Of a stretch of DNA of 64,000 bases, positions 1 through 12,100 are shown piece after piece. Made by a program: the position numbers and the translations under genes. Position 1 is the first letter of the stretch, and each line of letters starts with the position of its first letter. Below the pieces are notes generated by a model. That model worked only from the letters and a program-made list of their open reading frames with translations. It did no database searches and was not told the DNA's origin. This DNA comes from Rhipicephalus microplus (Eukaryota; Arthropoda; Arachnida; Ixodida; Ixodidae): assembly GCF_043290135.1 (NCBI RefSeq), contig NC_134700.1, positions 81,369,500 through 81,433,499 on the forward strand, read 5' to 3'.

Positions 1-545
1 TAATAACTTGAACGCTGTCACTAGGCCAAGGGACGTCATCATTAGTGACTCGCGTGACGTCACCTCGCCTAAGACTCACGCAAGCACTATCTAATGTGCC
101 TTAATGTATATCAAACAAAACGTCTTTCGAAGGGTAATAACTTGAACGCTGTCACTAGGCCTAGCGACGTCATCACTAGGACTCACATGACGTGATCATG
201 TCTATCACACACGCACGCGGTGTGCTAACCTGTCTTCATGCATATCGAACGAAACGTCTTTGAGAGAGTAATGACTCAAATGCTCTCACTAGGCCTAGTG
301 ACGTGATTACTAGTGACTCATGTGACGTCATCACGTCTATCACACACGCACGCGCTCTCCTAACCTGTCTTCATGCATATCGAACGACACGATTGTGAGA
401 GAGCAATAATGTCATACTTATGACTCGGCCAACCGAGTTGATTACTAGTGACTTACGTGACGTCATCACGGCTAACACTCATGCAAGCACTCTCTAACGT
501 GCCTTCATGAGTGTCAAACGAAACGTCATTGAGAGAACATTAACT
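1..545. repeat. Left-arm tandem array, ~134-bp unit
   Basis: About four units, inverted relative to the array at 6701-8320. The phrase AAACGTCTTTGAGAG or a variant recurs near 118, 252, 388 and 520, a spacing of 134-136 bp. Units carry TGACGTCA-type palindromes and CATGCATATC. The array is cut by the window edge. Confidence 0.85.
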
Positions 546-2165
546 TGAAGGCCATTGCAGACAGCGTCTGCTAGTAAAAAACTGATTTCTTGCGCTGCAC
601 AGCCGTTCACCGGCTAACCGGTATATGTAGGCACTAGATCGCGCGTTTCGAATTCAGTCAAAGGCGTCTTTACATGGCTTTTGTTTGGCTTGACGCTTTT
701 CTTGACTCGAGTAGATGTGATGGAAGCAACTGTACCTTCAAGCAGCAGTGTGGTACAACCCAACATCAGCATCCCACCACTCGTTGAGGGCAACGCTTCT
801 CCTTCATTAAATAAATAGGAATAATAAAGGCGAAATAACAATTAAGCATTTTCCAAACCACACTCAATTACGCAACATTAAACCGATACCCTGACCTCTC
901 TGTGACGCATTTACTCCAGCTCGTCGTGTGGGAAGATGTAGGAGGATTTTCTGTTGCTTCTCGTGTTTCGAAGTATGCCTTGAAAATGCGGGCAGCCAGG
1001 CCGCACTACTGTGAACGGACAGGCGTTCTACACTAAACAGGCACGCTTATTCCAAGCGCACTAACCTATAAGAAACGGCGTGGCGTAGAATGCAGAAAGG
1101 AAGGCACGAGTCAGGCACAGCACTCAATGGCGAATCAGCAAATGGTCACTTGCAAATAGCAATAGTATGTATCTCAAGTATGGGGAGTGCCCTCGATTAC
1201 AACGGACTTGTTTCACAGGATAACCAGATGAAATATTAGTTGGACCGAAGGAGTGGTAGAGAAATCTTTTGGTAGCAAGTATTGGAGCAGGCAGATCATG
1301 CGTCTTATGCTTGATTACGGATATACAGTGTTAAGACTAAAGGCTGGATTATATGCAAATGTCTCTTTCGTTTCTTGCGTTCCCACCGTGTTATTTTGAC
1401 ACATGAGCACAAATTAGAGGACAAGGAGAGCTTTTATAGTGCTCTTATAGTGCCTATACTTTCCTATTTTGGATGTTGTAACCTCAATTCGTATAGGTGC
1501 CTGTAAATGCCTGTTTTCAAAATCGATGCCTATATAAACGCTATTTAACCTGAAATTTCGCTTTCAAGTACCGCTGGTGCCCGGTATTCATGTTACCCGG
1601 CAAAATATAAATTCCGGGACACTGTGGGGTGCAAACTACACTTTATTTCACGAGTTACTTTTAGAACTGTCAAGCCCATAAGGCATTTTAGCCAAAAGGA
1701 AGGTCAATTAGCCTCTACACATGTATACCATCCATGTCGCGTCGTCTGCTCAGCCTCTTTCTAGCGTCCGCTCGAATGCGTATAGGGAGCAGGAGGCGCT
1801 TCCGTGCAGTGGCAGGAAGATGAAGAATGAATGCGAAACTGTGGAGAGTCATCAAGGGAAGTAAAGTGCAGATAAAAAAGCAATATCTATGTAGTTTTTG
1901 TTGTATTTGTCATTTACCTGTGGTGCTGCACTAGGTCACCTGAACATTTTTACTTAGGCAGTAAAAAAGGTTGCGTGCCCAATGAAAAGCTTTGTATCAC
2001 TAGAGTTTTTTAATTTGATCATTATAAGCTGCGAAAGCATGATCTGAGGAAGTGAGCTTGAAACCTTCGCCACTAACTCTATGTAGACTTCGCAAGTCCA
2101 ATTCCTTCCCCGCTATTGGTATCAGAGTCACTCGAAGCTGGAGCATCACACGATGTGCATGAGCA
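546..2165. repeat. Left arm, non-tandem part of the fold-back element
   Basis: This is a near-exact inverted copy of 5103-6700, with scattered substitutions and a 13-bp local duplication near 1725. Short open frames exist here and their mirror images on the other arm, but none resembles a protein. No other feature is seen. Confidence 0.8.
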
Positions 2166-3428
2166 CGGGATGCGCGCGTAAACTACACTCGCATGCGACG
2201 CCCATGTCAGCCCGTGCGCGCAAGCGGTGTTTTGCCGTCTTGATGTTCTTTTGTATTGTACTGCAAGTTTTTGTGAGATGGATCCCTATCTGCGCGCACG
2301 TTCGGAGAGACAAGCTGCTTATCCTTACCCCGATACACAGCTTCACACCGCTGCAACTTCTGTAAACGACGATGAACAAAAACCACGCCTAGCGTCGTGA
2401 TTCTGGTACCGACACGATGCGAAAACTGCGAGAACACCAACGCAAACAAAATGGAGGCACCTTAGTCTCGCGTCTCTCTCGATATGAAATTAAGTAAATA
2501 AGGCAAATAGATTTCGTCTATATGTTCTAACATTTTTTTCAACTTTCATGCTTCTGTTTAGGCAACCGTTTGCACAAATTACACACGTTGTTTCAAATAG
2601 TTCTCGCAGTGTCACGTTCTACTTTGACATATGCAGGACCATTCTATCACCTTCACCATGTTGGGGCGCACACCCATGAGATGAAGGTCAAGCCGTGTTC
2701 AGTTTGGCATATCACCTCTTTATGACGCGCGTAGTACTGCAAATCTTGGTGAATGAGATCTTGAGCGCCCAGTGCATGCATTCCTTTTCACTTCTCAAAA
2801 CTCTTAAATTTGTGTAACGACCCTCAAGGTGTTCACAGACAGAAGAAAAATTTATCCTTTGTGGTTAAGCCAAGAGAATACGGCGCAAAAAAAAAATCGT
2901 TCTGGTGCTTTGCGCTCTGGCTATTTGTGCATGTGTAGCCCTTCTCAGCTATTCCCCACAAAAAGAGACCGAAAGAGACCCAGAAGCATGTTTATTCGAC
3001 GGAGCACACTTAACTGACCATGCTGAACTAGAAATGGATAGACCGCATTCCGCGAACCCCTTGGAAAAACGCATGTTTATGCTAAACCATTACGCGTTTG
3101 TACCATTATAAACTAAAGCAATTTTGCTTGCTTTCATGTCGTAGAGACAGATCCCGCACCTGTTTATTGGAAAATATGAGTTCTGTCAAAGTTTATTGTG
3201 CCTATATTAACGATTATGGAAGCCTTAAAACAGTGTTTTGGCCGCCTCTTTTCGGTGCCTAAATCCTGGTTTCTTAGTGCCTATAGAGCCGCCCTCTATA
3301 GTTACGACCTACCTGACATGTTTTCGCAATGCCGAAGCAAAGATGATGCCCGGGTAAAACATCCACTGTACCCCCCCCCCCCCAAAAAAAAAATTGTTGT
3401 TCTAATAACGTCGAGCTTGTTGAATCGG
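2166..3428. other. Central spacer of the fold-back element, nothing recognised
   Basis: This unique sequence lies between the inner end of the left arm and the transposase. I recognise no coding sequence. A run of 13 C followed by about 10 A lies at 3370-3393, just beyond the 3' end of the transposase frame. Confidence 0.5.
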
Positions 3429-4660
3429 TTATGAAATGAGTGATGAAAGAGAACCGGGGCAAGTCCGTGAAAAATAAAATTTATTATTATGCAGGCAAAG
3501 CTGTTTTAATGAACACTCACCCGTAGTTGTGCTGCTGAGCAGTGTTCTACATATTAAGGCAGTCGAGGGCAGCTTGTACAAAAGTGTTTTGTGCCTATCA
3601 TAAGCGGCACAGTCCACACGCTGGATGTGCTGCATAGAGCGCGCCGCGGCCTCAACCAGCAGAGCACGGCGATGTTCTTTCTTGGAGATCCCTTCCGGTG
3701 TCGTGAGGAGATCATCCCTCCGCTCGCTTAGGAATCCCTTTACACCTGCCTTGAACTTTGACAAGAGCTCCTCAATCGGATTGAAGAAAGGGCTGTATGG
3801 CGGTAGCCACTTGACTGTGTGGTCGCTTGCCGCGAGGACAGCCTGTCCGGCTCGGCGGTGCGCTGGTGCGTTGTCAAGCAGGAACACTGCCTGTATTCCC
3901 GGTTCCTGCTGTGAAACTTTACTCGACACTTCTGCGAGAAAGTCCTTGAAGACAGCCCAGTGGACCTTGTCCGCGATTGTCCAATAGAGAAGGCCATTCG
4001 CTGACATGCAGGCTATAACTTTTACACCCACCCCCTTCGCACTAGTTGACAAACGGCCTGCTGGAGCACCTCGTTTCGCCCTTCCGAAACTGCGCGAGCA
4101 CCATACGTTGAAGTTGGTCTCGTCGATGTAGTATCGTGTTAGCGTAGTTCCCTCGCTCTGAAGCCACTGGGCATATCGGCACCGCAGCTGTTTCATGTCG
4201 GCGCAATTTCTATCTACTGGGCTTGGTGTCAGCAGCTTCACCGAATAACCATGGCCATCGAGAAGCCGATCAATCGACGACGGGCTCACTTCAATGTTAG
4301 GCGTCTCATCCTTGAGGGCCCTCTTTATTTGTTCCAGTGTGAAGGATGAATTTTCCTGTAAGATTCGTTGCAGGGCGTCCAACACGTTCGATCCAAATTT
4401 CCTCGACGAACCACCACGTGTTTAAGCTGTGTCACGGTCACTAGCGGCAATAGAACGCACGGTCATTATATTGATTTCAGTGTTTCGGAGAGCACTTTTA
4501 AATCCCCTCGGCACCTGTGAACATTTATTATCCGGTAACAATCTACAGGAGAAACGCGAGCGTGCTTTTTCTTCGGTTCATCAGGTGCCTTCCGTGGCCT
4601 TCCGGGGCGCCGAGAGTCTCGGTCTTCCATAGCCCCAGTGGTTGAAGCGCAAACTTTCAC
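3429..4660 (-). pseudogene. IS630/Tc1-type transposase, decayed
   Basis: The C-terminal 318 codons (4385 down to 3429) hold the DDE catalytic core: D in YYIDETNFNVW, D in FLLDNAPAHRR, and E in PPYSPFFNPIEE about 34 residues later, as in the IS630/Tc1/mariner superfamily. Upstream on the same strand (4660-4466) lies a short frame with an AT-hook-like GRPRK and a helix-turn-helix-like stretch. Translation between the two continues the DNA-binding region only after a frameshift near 4466, and a TAA then sits in frame at 4422-4424. The gene is therefore broken at least twice. It sits in the middle of the fold-back element, so it may be the element's old transposase or a separate insertion; nothing in the sequence decides this. 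The catalytic residues themselves are retained. Confidence 0.85.
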
Positions 4661-4815
4661 TTATTCCCAGGCCTGCAAAAGCGCTCACCTAACGACGACA
4701 CGGGCGGAAACTTGAAACTACGCCGGCTTGTAGCTCGCGTCACACCACGTAGTCCCGTCGTCTGCACGAAACAGACTCGCCGAAAACAGCTGCGACACAC
4801 TGTCGTCTGCTTCAG

Positions 4816-5100
4816 TTTTACTTCAAGCAATTGCTTCGAATCATAAATAACCAGCGTTTGAGTATTCTAGCATGAAATAAAACGTATCTTCCATTCTTCA
4901 ATTCATTATTTTGTGGGATTGTCGCCTGCATTGTAGAACGTCTGCCCGTCTTCTGCATGACGACGGGCAGTCATGCAGACGACGGTGCTGACGACAATCC
5001 GACGAAATAATGAATTGAAGAATTGAAGATGCGTTTTAATTTGTGCTAGAATACCCTAATGCTGGTTATTTATCATTCGAAGCAATTGCTTGAAGTAAAA
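4816..5100. repeat. 285-bp imperfect palindrome (MITE-like)
   Basis: 4816-4924 and 4991-5100 are inverted copies of about 109 bp with a few mismatches; both contain the AAGCAATTGCTT core. The 66-bp centre holds a further hairpin with CTGCCCGTC and GACGGGCAG arms. It abuts the inner end of the right arm. It codes for nothing visible. It could be a small hairpin MITE or the inner end of the fold-back element. Confidence 0.75.
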
Positions 5101-5102
5101 CT

Positions 5103-6700
5103 CATGCACGTCATGTGATGCTCCAGCTCCGAGTGACTCTGATACCAATAGCGGGGAAGGAATAGGACTTGCGAAGTCTACATAGAGTTAGTGGCGAAGG
5201 TTTCAAGCTCACTTCCTCAGATCATGCTTTCGTAGCTTATAATGATCAAATCAAAGAATTCTAGTGATACAAAGCTTTTCATTGGGCACGCAACCTTTTT
5301 TACTGCCCAAGTAAAAATGTTAAGGTGACCTAGTGCAGCACCACATGTAAATGACAAATACAACAAAAACTACATAGATATTGCTTTTTTATCTGCACTT
5401 TACTTCCCCTGATGACTCTCCGCAGTTTCGCATTCATTCTTCATCTTCCTGCCGCTGCACGGAAGCGCCTCCTGCTCCCTACGCATTCGAGCGGACGCTT
5501 GAAAGAGGCTGAGCAGACGACGCGACATGTGTAGAGGTTAATTGACCTTCTTTTTGGCTAAAATGCCTTATGGGCTTGACAGTTCTAAAAGTAACTCGTG
5601 AAATAAAGTGTAGTTTGCACCCCACAGTGTCCCGAAATTTATATTTTGCCGGGTAACATGAATACCGGGCTCCAGCAGTACTTGAAAGTGAAATTTCAGG
5701 CTAAATAGCGTTTATATAGGCATCGATTTTGAAAACAGGCATTTACAAGCACCTATACGAATTGAGGTTACAACATCCAAAATAGGCAAATATAGGCACT
5801 ATAAGAGCACTATAAAAGCTCTCCTTGTCCTCTAATTTGTGCTCATGTGTCAAAATGACACGGTGGGAACGCAAGAAACGAAAGAGACATTTGCATATAA
5901 TCCAGCCTTTAGTCTTAACACTGTATATCCGTAATCAAGCATAAGACGCATGGTCCGCCTGCTTCAATACTTGCTACGAAAAGATTTGTCTACCACTCCT
6001 TCGGTCCAACTAATATTTCATCTGGTTATCCTGTGAAACAAATCCGTTGTAATAGAGGGCAGTCCCTACACTTGAGATACATACTATTGTTATTTGCAAG
6101 TGACCATTTGCTGATTCGCCATTGAGTGCTGTGCCTGACTCGTGCCTTCTTTTCTATGTTCTACGCCACGCCGTTTCTTATAGGTTAGTGTGCTTGGAAT
6201 AAGCGTGCCTGTTTAATGTAGAACGCCTGTCCGTTCACAGTAGTGCGGCCTGGCTGCCCGCATTTTCAAGGCATACTTCGAAACACGAGAAGCAACAGAA
6301 AAGCCGCCTACATCTTCCCACACGACGAGCTGGAGTAATTACGTCGCAAAGAGGTCAGGGTACCGGTTGAATGTTGCGTAATTGAGTGTGGTTTGGAAAA
6401 TGCCTAATTGTCATTTCGCCTTTATTATTCCTATTTATTGAATGAAAGAGAAGAGTTGTTCTCAACGAGTGGTGGGACGCTGATGTTGGGTTCTACCCCA
6501 CTGCTGCTTGAAGGTACTGTTGCTTCCATCGCATCTACTCGAGTCAAGACAAGCGTCAAGCCAAACAAAAGCCATGTAAAGACGCCTTTGACTGAATTCG
6601 AAACGCGCGATCTGGTGCCTACGTATACCGGTTTGCTGGTGAACGGCTGTGCAGCGCGAGAAGTCAGTTTTTACCAGCAGACGCTGCCTGCAACGGCCTT
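5103..6700. repeat. Right arm, non-tandem part of the fold-back element
   Basis: Inverted partner of 546-2165. A 104-codon open frame at 6408-6722 has a partial mirror at 614-841 on the other arm, but it resembles no protein and is probably chance. Confidence 0.8.
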
Positions 6701-8320
6701 CAAGTTAATGTTCTCTCAATGACGTTTCGTTTCACACTCATGAAGGCACGTTAGAGAGTGCTTGCATGAGTGTTAGCCGTGATGACGTCACGTAAGTTAC
6801 TAGCGATCAAATCGGCTGGCCGTGTCATAAGTAAGGCATTATTGCTCTCTCACGGTCGTTTCGTTTGATATGCATGAAGACAGGTTAGGACAGCGCGTGC
6901 GTGTGTGATAGACGTGATGACGTCACAATGAGTCTCTAGTAATCACGTCGCTAGGCCTAGTGAGAGCATTCGAGTTCTTACTCTCTCAAAGACGTTTCGT
7001 TTGATATGCATGAAGGCTGATTACAGAGTGCTTGCGTGCGTGTCAGGCGTGATGGCGTCAGTTGAGTCACTAGTGATGACGTCACTAGGACTAGTGACAT
7101 CGTTCAAGTTATTACCCTCTGAAAGACGTTTTGTTTGATATGCATGAAAGCACATTAGAGAGTGCTTGCGTGTGTCTTAGGCGAGATGACGTTATGCTAG
7201 TCACTAGTCATGACGTCACTTGACCTTCTGACAGCGTTCAAGTTATTACTCTCTCAAAGACGTTTCGTTTGATATGCATGAAGACAGGTTAGGACACAAC
7301 GTGCTTGTGTGATAGGCCTAATGACGTCACGTGAGTCACCACTGATGACGTCACTAGGCCTAGTGACCTCCTTCGAGTTATTACCCTCTCAGAGACGTTT
7401 TGTTTGATATGCATGAAGACACATTAGAGAGTGCTTGCGTGAGTCTTAGGCGAAATGACGTCACGCCAGTCAACATCGATGACGTCACTGGGCCTTGTGA
7501 CATCATTCAAGTTATTACACTCTCAAAGACGTTTCGTTTGATATGCATGAAGACAGTTTAGGACACCGCGTGCGTGTGTGATAGGCATGATGACGTCACG
7601 TGAGTCACTACTGATGACGTCTTTAGGCCTAGTGACATCGTTCAAGTTATTACCCTCTCAAAGACGTTTTGTTTGATATGCATGAAGGCACATTAGAGAG
7701 TGCTTGCGTGAGTCTTAGGTGAGACGACGTCACGTGAGTCACTAGTGATGACGTCACTAGGCCTAGTGACAGCGTTCAAGCTATTACGCTCTCAAAGACA
7801 TTTCGTTTGGTATACATGATGGCAGGTTAGACATTGCGTGCGTGGGTGATAGGCGTGATGACGTCACCTAAGTCACAAGTGATCAAGCCAGTTGGCCGAG
7901 TTAGGTAACACGTTATTGCTCTCTCATAGACGTTTCATTTGGTATGCATGTCGGCAGGTGAGTAAATTTCGTGCGGGCGTGATATGGGTGATGACGTCCT
8001 ATGAGTCACTGGTGATCCGGAGGCTTGGCCGAGTTTTGGTATCAAGCTCATGCCCTTTCAAAGACGTTTCATTTGATATGCATGACGGAAGGTTAAAACA
8101 GTGCGTGCGTGGGTGATTTGCGTGAGGACGTCACCAAAGTCACTTGTGATGAGATCATTGGCCTGGTTAATAAGGATTAAGTTATTACTGTGTGGGCGGC
8201 GTTTAATTTGATATGCATGTCGAAGGTGTGACTAGTGCTTACGCGGGTAGTAGGCGTGATAAAGTCGCGTGAGTCACATTGTGTCACTAGTGACTCATTC
8301 ATGGTTTTTCCCTATTAAAC
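6701..8320. repeat. Right-arm tandem array, ~134-bp unit, about 12 copies
   Basis: The landmark GACGTTTCGTTTGATATGCA or a close variant starts near 7259, 7394, 7528, 7663, 7797, 7929, 8063 and 8198, spacings of 132-135 bp, with earlier copies near 6853, 6989 and 7121. Units alternate slightly (GCACATTAGAGAGTGC versus GACAGGTTAGGACA types), suggesting a higher-order dimer. Copies become more divergent toward 8300, as expected at an array edge. Most units contain TGACGTCA and many contain CACGTGAGTCAC. Confidence 0.9.
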
Positions 8321-8403
8321 TCACTTTAAAGCTATTCACTCCACGCATTCCCGAAAGTTCTTGGTCGTCTTGAAGTCACAGTGTCATCAGGGTTGAATTC
8401 CCT

Positions 8404-8550
8404 GGCGTCCGGATTAAATCGGCTGGCGGTTGGATTAATTTCAGTGGCGTTTGAATTAAAATGAATGGCACCTGGATTAATTTGAGTGGGGGCTGGATGA
8501 AATTGACGGGCGCCTAGAATAATTTGGCTGGCACCTGGATTAAATTGAGA
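8404..8550. repeat. 21-bp minisatellite, seven copies
   Basis: GGCxxCTGGATTAATTTGAGT-like units start at 8404, 8425, 8446, 8467, 8488, 8509 and 8530, exactly 21 bp apart. Read in one frame each unit gives a 7-residue G-x-W-I-N-L-x pattern, but two units carry stop codons. It lies just upstream of the zinc-knuckle ORF at 8591 and may belong to the 5' region of that LINE. Confidence 0.85.
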
Positions 8551-8590
8551 GGGAAAACCTGTACGTCTTCTCGGTTGGACAGCATGTAGC

Positions 8591-9055
8591 GTGAGTGAAG
8601 AATTTCATGTTCCGTTGTGCACATATTGTGCGACATATGGCCATTCAAGAAAGTCTTGTTTTGTCGCCAGCAAACCTAACAAAGGTGTGTGTATGAAGTG
8701 CACGGGTACACATCTCGGCGCAGCATGCACTCTTAGAATGAACGACCCAGAAATTGTTTGCAACGAATGCCAAAAGGTTCTCTTCCAACTGGACACGAAA
8801 TGTGTCCTATCTTATAAGAACGTGTCATCCGCATGGGGGCCAGAACGGACTATGGATAGTCTAGGAGGCGTGTACATCAAAGAAGGACGCAGCGGCCTCA
8901 ATAACGTGCACTGTTATTCACGGTTTCCTACATTAGTGCGCGCATCCTTTTCGACTCATTTATATGGACCACATGAAGGTCACTGGTATTGCCGCCATTC
9001 TTCTAATTATGGCATATTCATACACAAAACTACACCATATGACACACACAAGTAA
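8591..9055 (+). pseudogene. LINE ORF1 remnant with zinc knuckles
   Basis: This is the C-terminal part of a gag-like ORF1 nucleic-acid-binding protein. A CX2CX4HX4C knuckle (CTYCATYGHSRKSC) is followed by a CX2CX3HX4C variant (CMKCTGTHLGAAC) and a further CxxC pair. No convincing ATG or N-terminal region is present, and the frame loses resemblance to the family after about residue 70. It directly precedes the endonuclease of the ORF2 remnant on the same strand, the normal LINE order. Confidence 0.7.
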
Positions 9056-9192
9056 CTACACATCCCACAAAACACACAATATTTCTTTCCTCAAGATATT
9101 TGCTGGTTGCGCGGGTCACACTGCAATACATGAACGCATTTTTGTTTCAGGGAAAGCGTCGCGCTTGTTATTTAAAATTGATCAGAACTATC

Positions 9193-12100
9193 ATGACTCA
9201 CAGCAATAACTTTAGATTCTTACAGGCTAATCTGAACCATAAACGTGATGCCACAAAATCATTGATAGAATACGTGACGCAACAAAATTTCAATTCCGCC
9301 TTCGTGTGTGACCCCCTCATCCGCGAAGCACTGTTCAACGCATACCACACACCAAAACAAAGTTCCACGCACCAAACAATCCTCGCGTCATGTTCTAGTA
9401 CACAACACTAATTTTCGCTTATTCCCATTACACTTAACAGATTTTGTTGTTACAGTAAAGCGTGAAAGCCTTGACCAAACATTATTACTGATAGCTTTGT
9501 ATGGACCACCGCAAAGAACTATTGATGCAGTTCTGGATGAGTTGCATTGAGTTCTGGATGAGTTTAATAATCACAGATTTTACTGTCATCATAGCCGGAG
9601 ATTTCAATTCTAAGCATAGAATGTGGGGGCCAGCTATAGGGGATGTTCGCGGCTCTCAAGTAGTCCAATTCGTGACAGCGAAAGACTCAGTCATATTGAA
9701 CAACCCCAACTCCCCTTCAACTTTCCCAACTCCGTACGCAGGTTCATGGATAGATTTAACCATGTCTTCGCATCACCTCACTCGCGATGCTTACCATTGG
9801 AAGGATCCCCGAATTCCTACCCTCTCGGACCACAACTACATTGACTTCTCGTTCTCACAAGCACATACCAGCAGTGCTAAGCGATTAACTAATCTAGAAA
9901 GATGAAAACTTCTTAACAAATTAAAGGACGACACTTGATTCACAAAGATACTCGGCTGCAACATTGGATCACCTGAATCCTTAAGCATGGTAATAAACAA
10001 GTTTTATGCCATATACTCCGCTTTAAGCCAACGGTACTCACAACGCTTTACAGCGCGTAGTAAAGTAGGTAATGGTTGGTGGACAGCCGAATTGACTATT
10101 GAACGTAAGCGTGTTTGGGCTATGCGACGACGATATCAGTGAACAGCTGAACCCCTCCTTTGAGGCATGTATCGCAAATTGTACGTTGACGCATTCTCCA
10201 CTTACAAGGATAAAATCAGAAAAGCAAAATCATCGTTTTATAAAGACATTTGTGACTTTCTTACTAAGAATTGTTTATATGGTGATGTTTTCAAAACATC
10301 ATTTCAAAAACACCACGAAATACTTTTATTCCTCCTCTAGATTTACCTAACGGCACTTGCACAACTTCTGTAATTGAGTCCGCCCGGCTCCTATTCGATA
10401 CATTGGTAGTAGTAGACAGCTGTTCTGAAGAGAACATGCACCACACTATCATGCGTAACATTGTGGCTAGTCCTTACCCATGGCATACTTCTGACCTTCC
10501 TTTTACAATATCTGAGATAGAGCGCGCGATGAAACAGGGCAATTCACACTCTGCTCCTGGACACGACGGATTAACCTACCCGTTTCTTAAAGGATTATTT
10601 GAATACCATCCTCAAATTTTCTATCTTATATTCAATACCGCCTTAAGAATCGGACACTTCCCACAGGCTTGGAGAAGAGGGAAAGTAATATTCATACCAA
10701 AGCCAAGACGTCCGCTCATTTTGCCTAATACATATAGACCAATTGCAATGAACTCTGTATTCGGTAAAGTATTAGAAAGACTCCTAAATGCTCGTCTGTA
10801 TTATTTCCTGCACAATAATAACCTTCTTCACTATATTAAATACGGTTTTATGCTTAATAAAAGTGCTATTTTAGCACTGTACACACTGCGAAGCAAATTA
10901 GCTGCGTACAAGGCATCCAACCTCCCTGCCATACTCATATCTCTTGACTTTGTAGGAGCATTCAATAGCGTTTGGCATCCTACAGTCTTTTTACGCAAGC
11001 ACAAGTGCCCACAAAACTTGTACTGTCTCCTCAAATTCTTTTTATAGAACTGCACTGTAACTTTTTCAACGAACTTCGCACAAGAGACAGTTCGTACAAC
11101 CATTGGCAGCCCGCAAGAATCCCCTATCAGTGCGCTACTGTGGAATATAGTAATACACAGCTTACTCAATCTTACCGTGCCACCCGGCGTACACATACAG
11201 GCGTACGCGGACGATACCATCATTGTTATCACAGATACGTCAAGACTCCGGTTACAAGCAAAGGCTGAGCATGTCCTGGCTTTAGTATTCGGGTGGGCAC
11301 GAGAACAAAAAGTTACGGTAAGCGCCGAGAAGTCCTTCTTCGTGTTTTTTAATAATGGACACATGGGTACATCAAAACGCCGCCCATCTATCCGCATGGA
11401 TAGCATTTTTTTCAGACACAAAAAAGAAATCAAGATTCTAGGCGTATTATTTGACCCCTCTTTAAATTTCCGTGCGCACATTCACTACATTAAAGAAAAA
11501 GCTGAAGTGTCCACGTCCCACCTCCTCGCATTTGTTAAATCACACCGTTCACTAAACAGCACACTCATTAGACGACTCTACCGTCAAGTGATACTGCCCT
11601 CTCTCGCATATGCATCTCCAGTATGTGGCCTACGTTCCCATCAAAATTCATTAGGGCACGAGTTTTATCAGTTCAGCGAACCATCTTAATTTCAATAGCA
11701 GGTGCATTTTACAGCACACGTACGCCATCCCTGCATATTCTCGCTAACGCGCCTCCGTTACCATTAGAGTTGGACAGACTATCTGCAAAATTTTCCTTAT
11801 TCATACTCCGAAACGTAACTTACTATGGTGTAAAAACATTCAAACTGGCTGACATACTATATCCAAGCAGTTCGTGGGCTCATCACATCAGTAAAAATAT
11901 AAATTTATTTTCACTAAACACTAACTATCACAAGAAGCGGTTATTTTCAAAACAAAAGCCATTCTCGGATACACTGACGGCTCATACACGTCCTACGCGG
12001 CGGGAGCGGCATATATTACTTTGACAAAAGATGGAAACATCATAACTGTCACGAAATTTCAAATCCGCAATGCGTCAAGCGCATACGACACGGAAATAAT

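Larger units (their letters stand above)
1..8320. mobile_element. Giant fold-back element with long inverted arms, partly outside the window
   Basis: Bases 1-2165 are an inverted copy of 5103-7248. For example, 601-608 AGCCGTTC faces 6641-6648 GAACGGCT, and 1621-1636 faces 5613-5628, with coordinate sums constant at about 7249; near 1725-1737 the left arm has a 13-bp local duplication that shifts the register. Each arm has a distal array of ~134-bp repeats and a proximal ~1.6-kb unique part. The right array continues about 1.07 kb past the point paired with base 1, so the left arm probably extends a similar distance upstream of the window. The centre (2166-5102) carries a broken IS630/Tc1-type transposase and a second, smaller palindrome. 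Arms made of subterminal tandem repeats recall FoldBack/Galileo-type DNA transposons; that family assignment is inference. Target duplications cannot be checked because the left end is missing. Confidence 0.75.

Noticed and set aside
6701..8320. CRISPR-like regular repeats
   Set aside because: The whole ~134-bp unit is repeated without unique spacers, and the context is eukaryotic transposons.
1..8320. Polinton/Maverick element
   Set aside because: Long inverted ends fit, but no DNA polymerase B, retroviral-type integrase or capsid genes are present in the centre.
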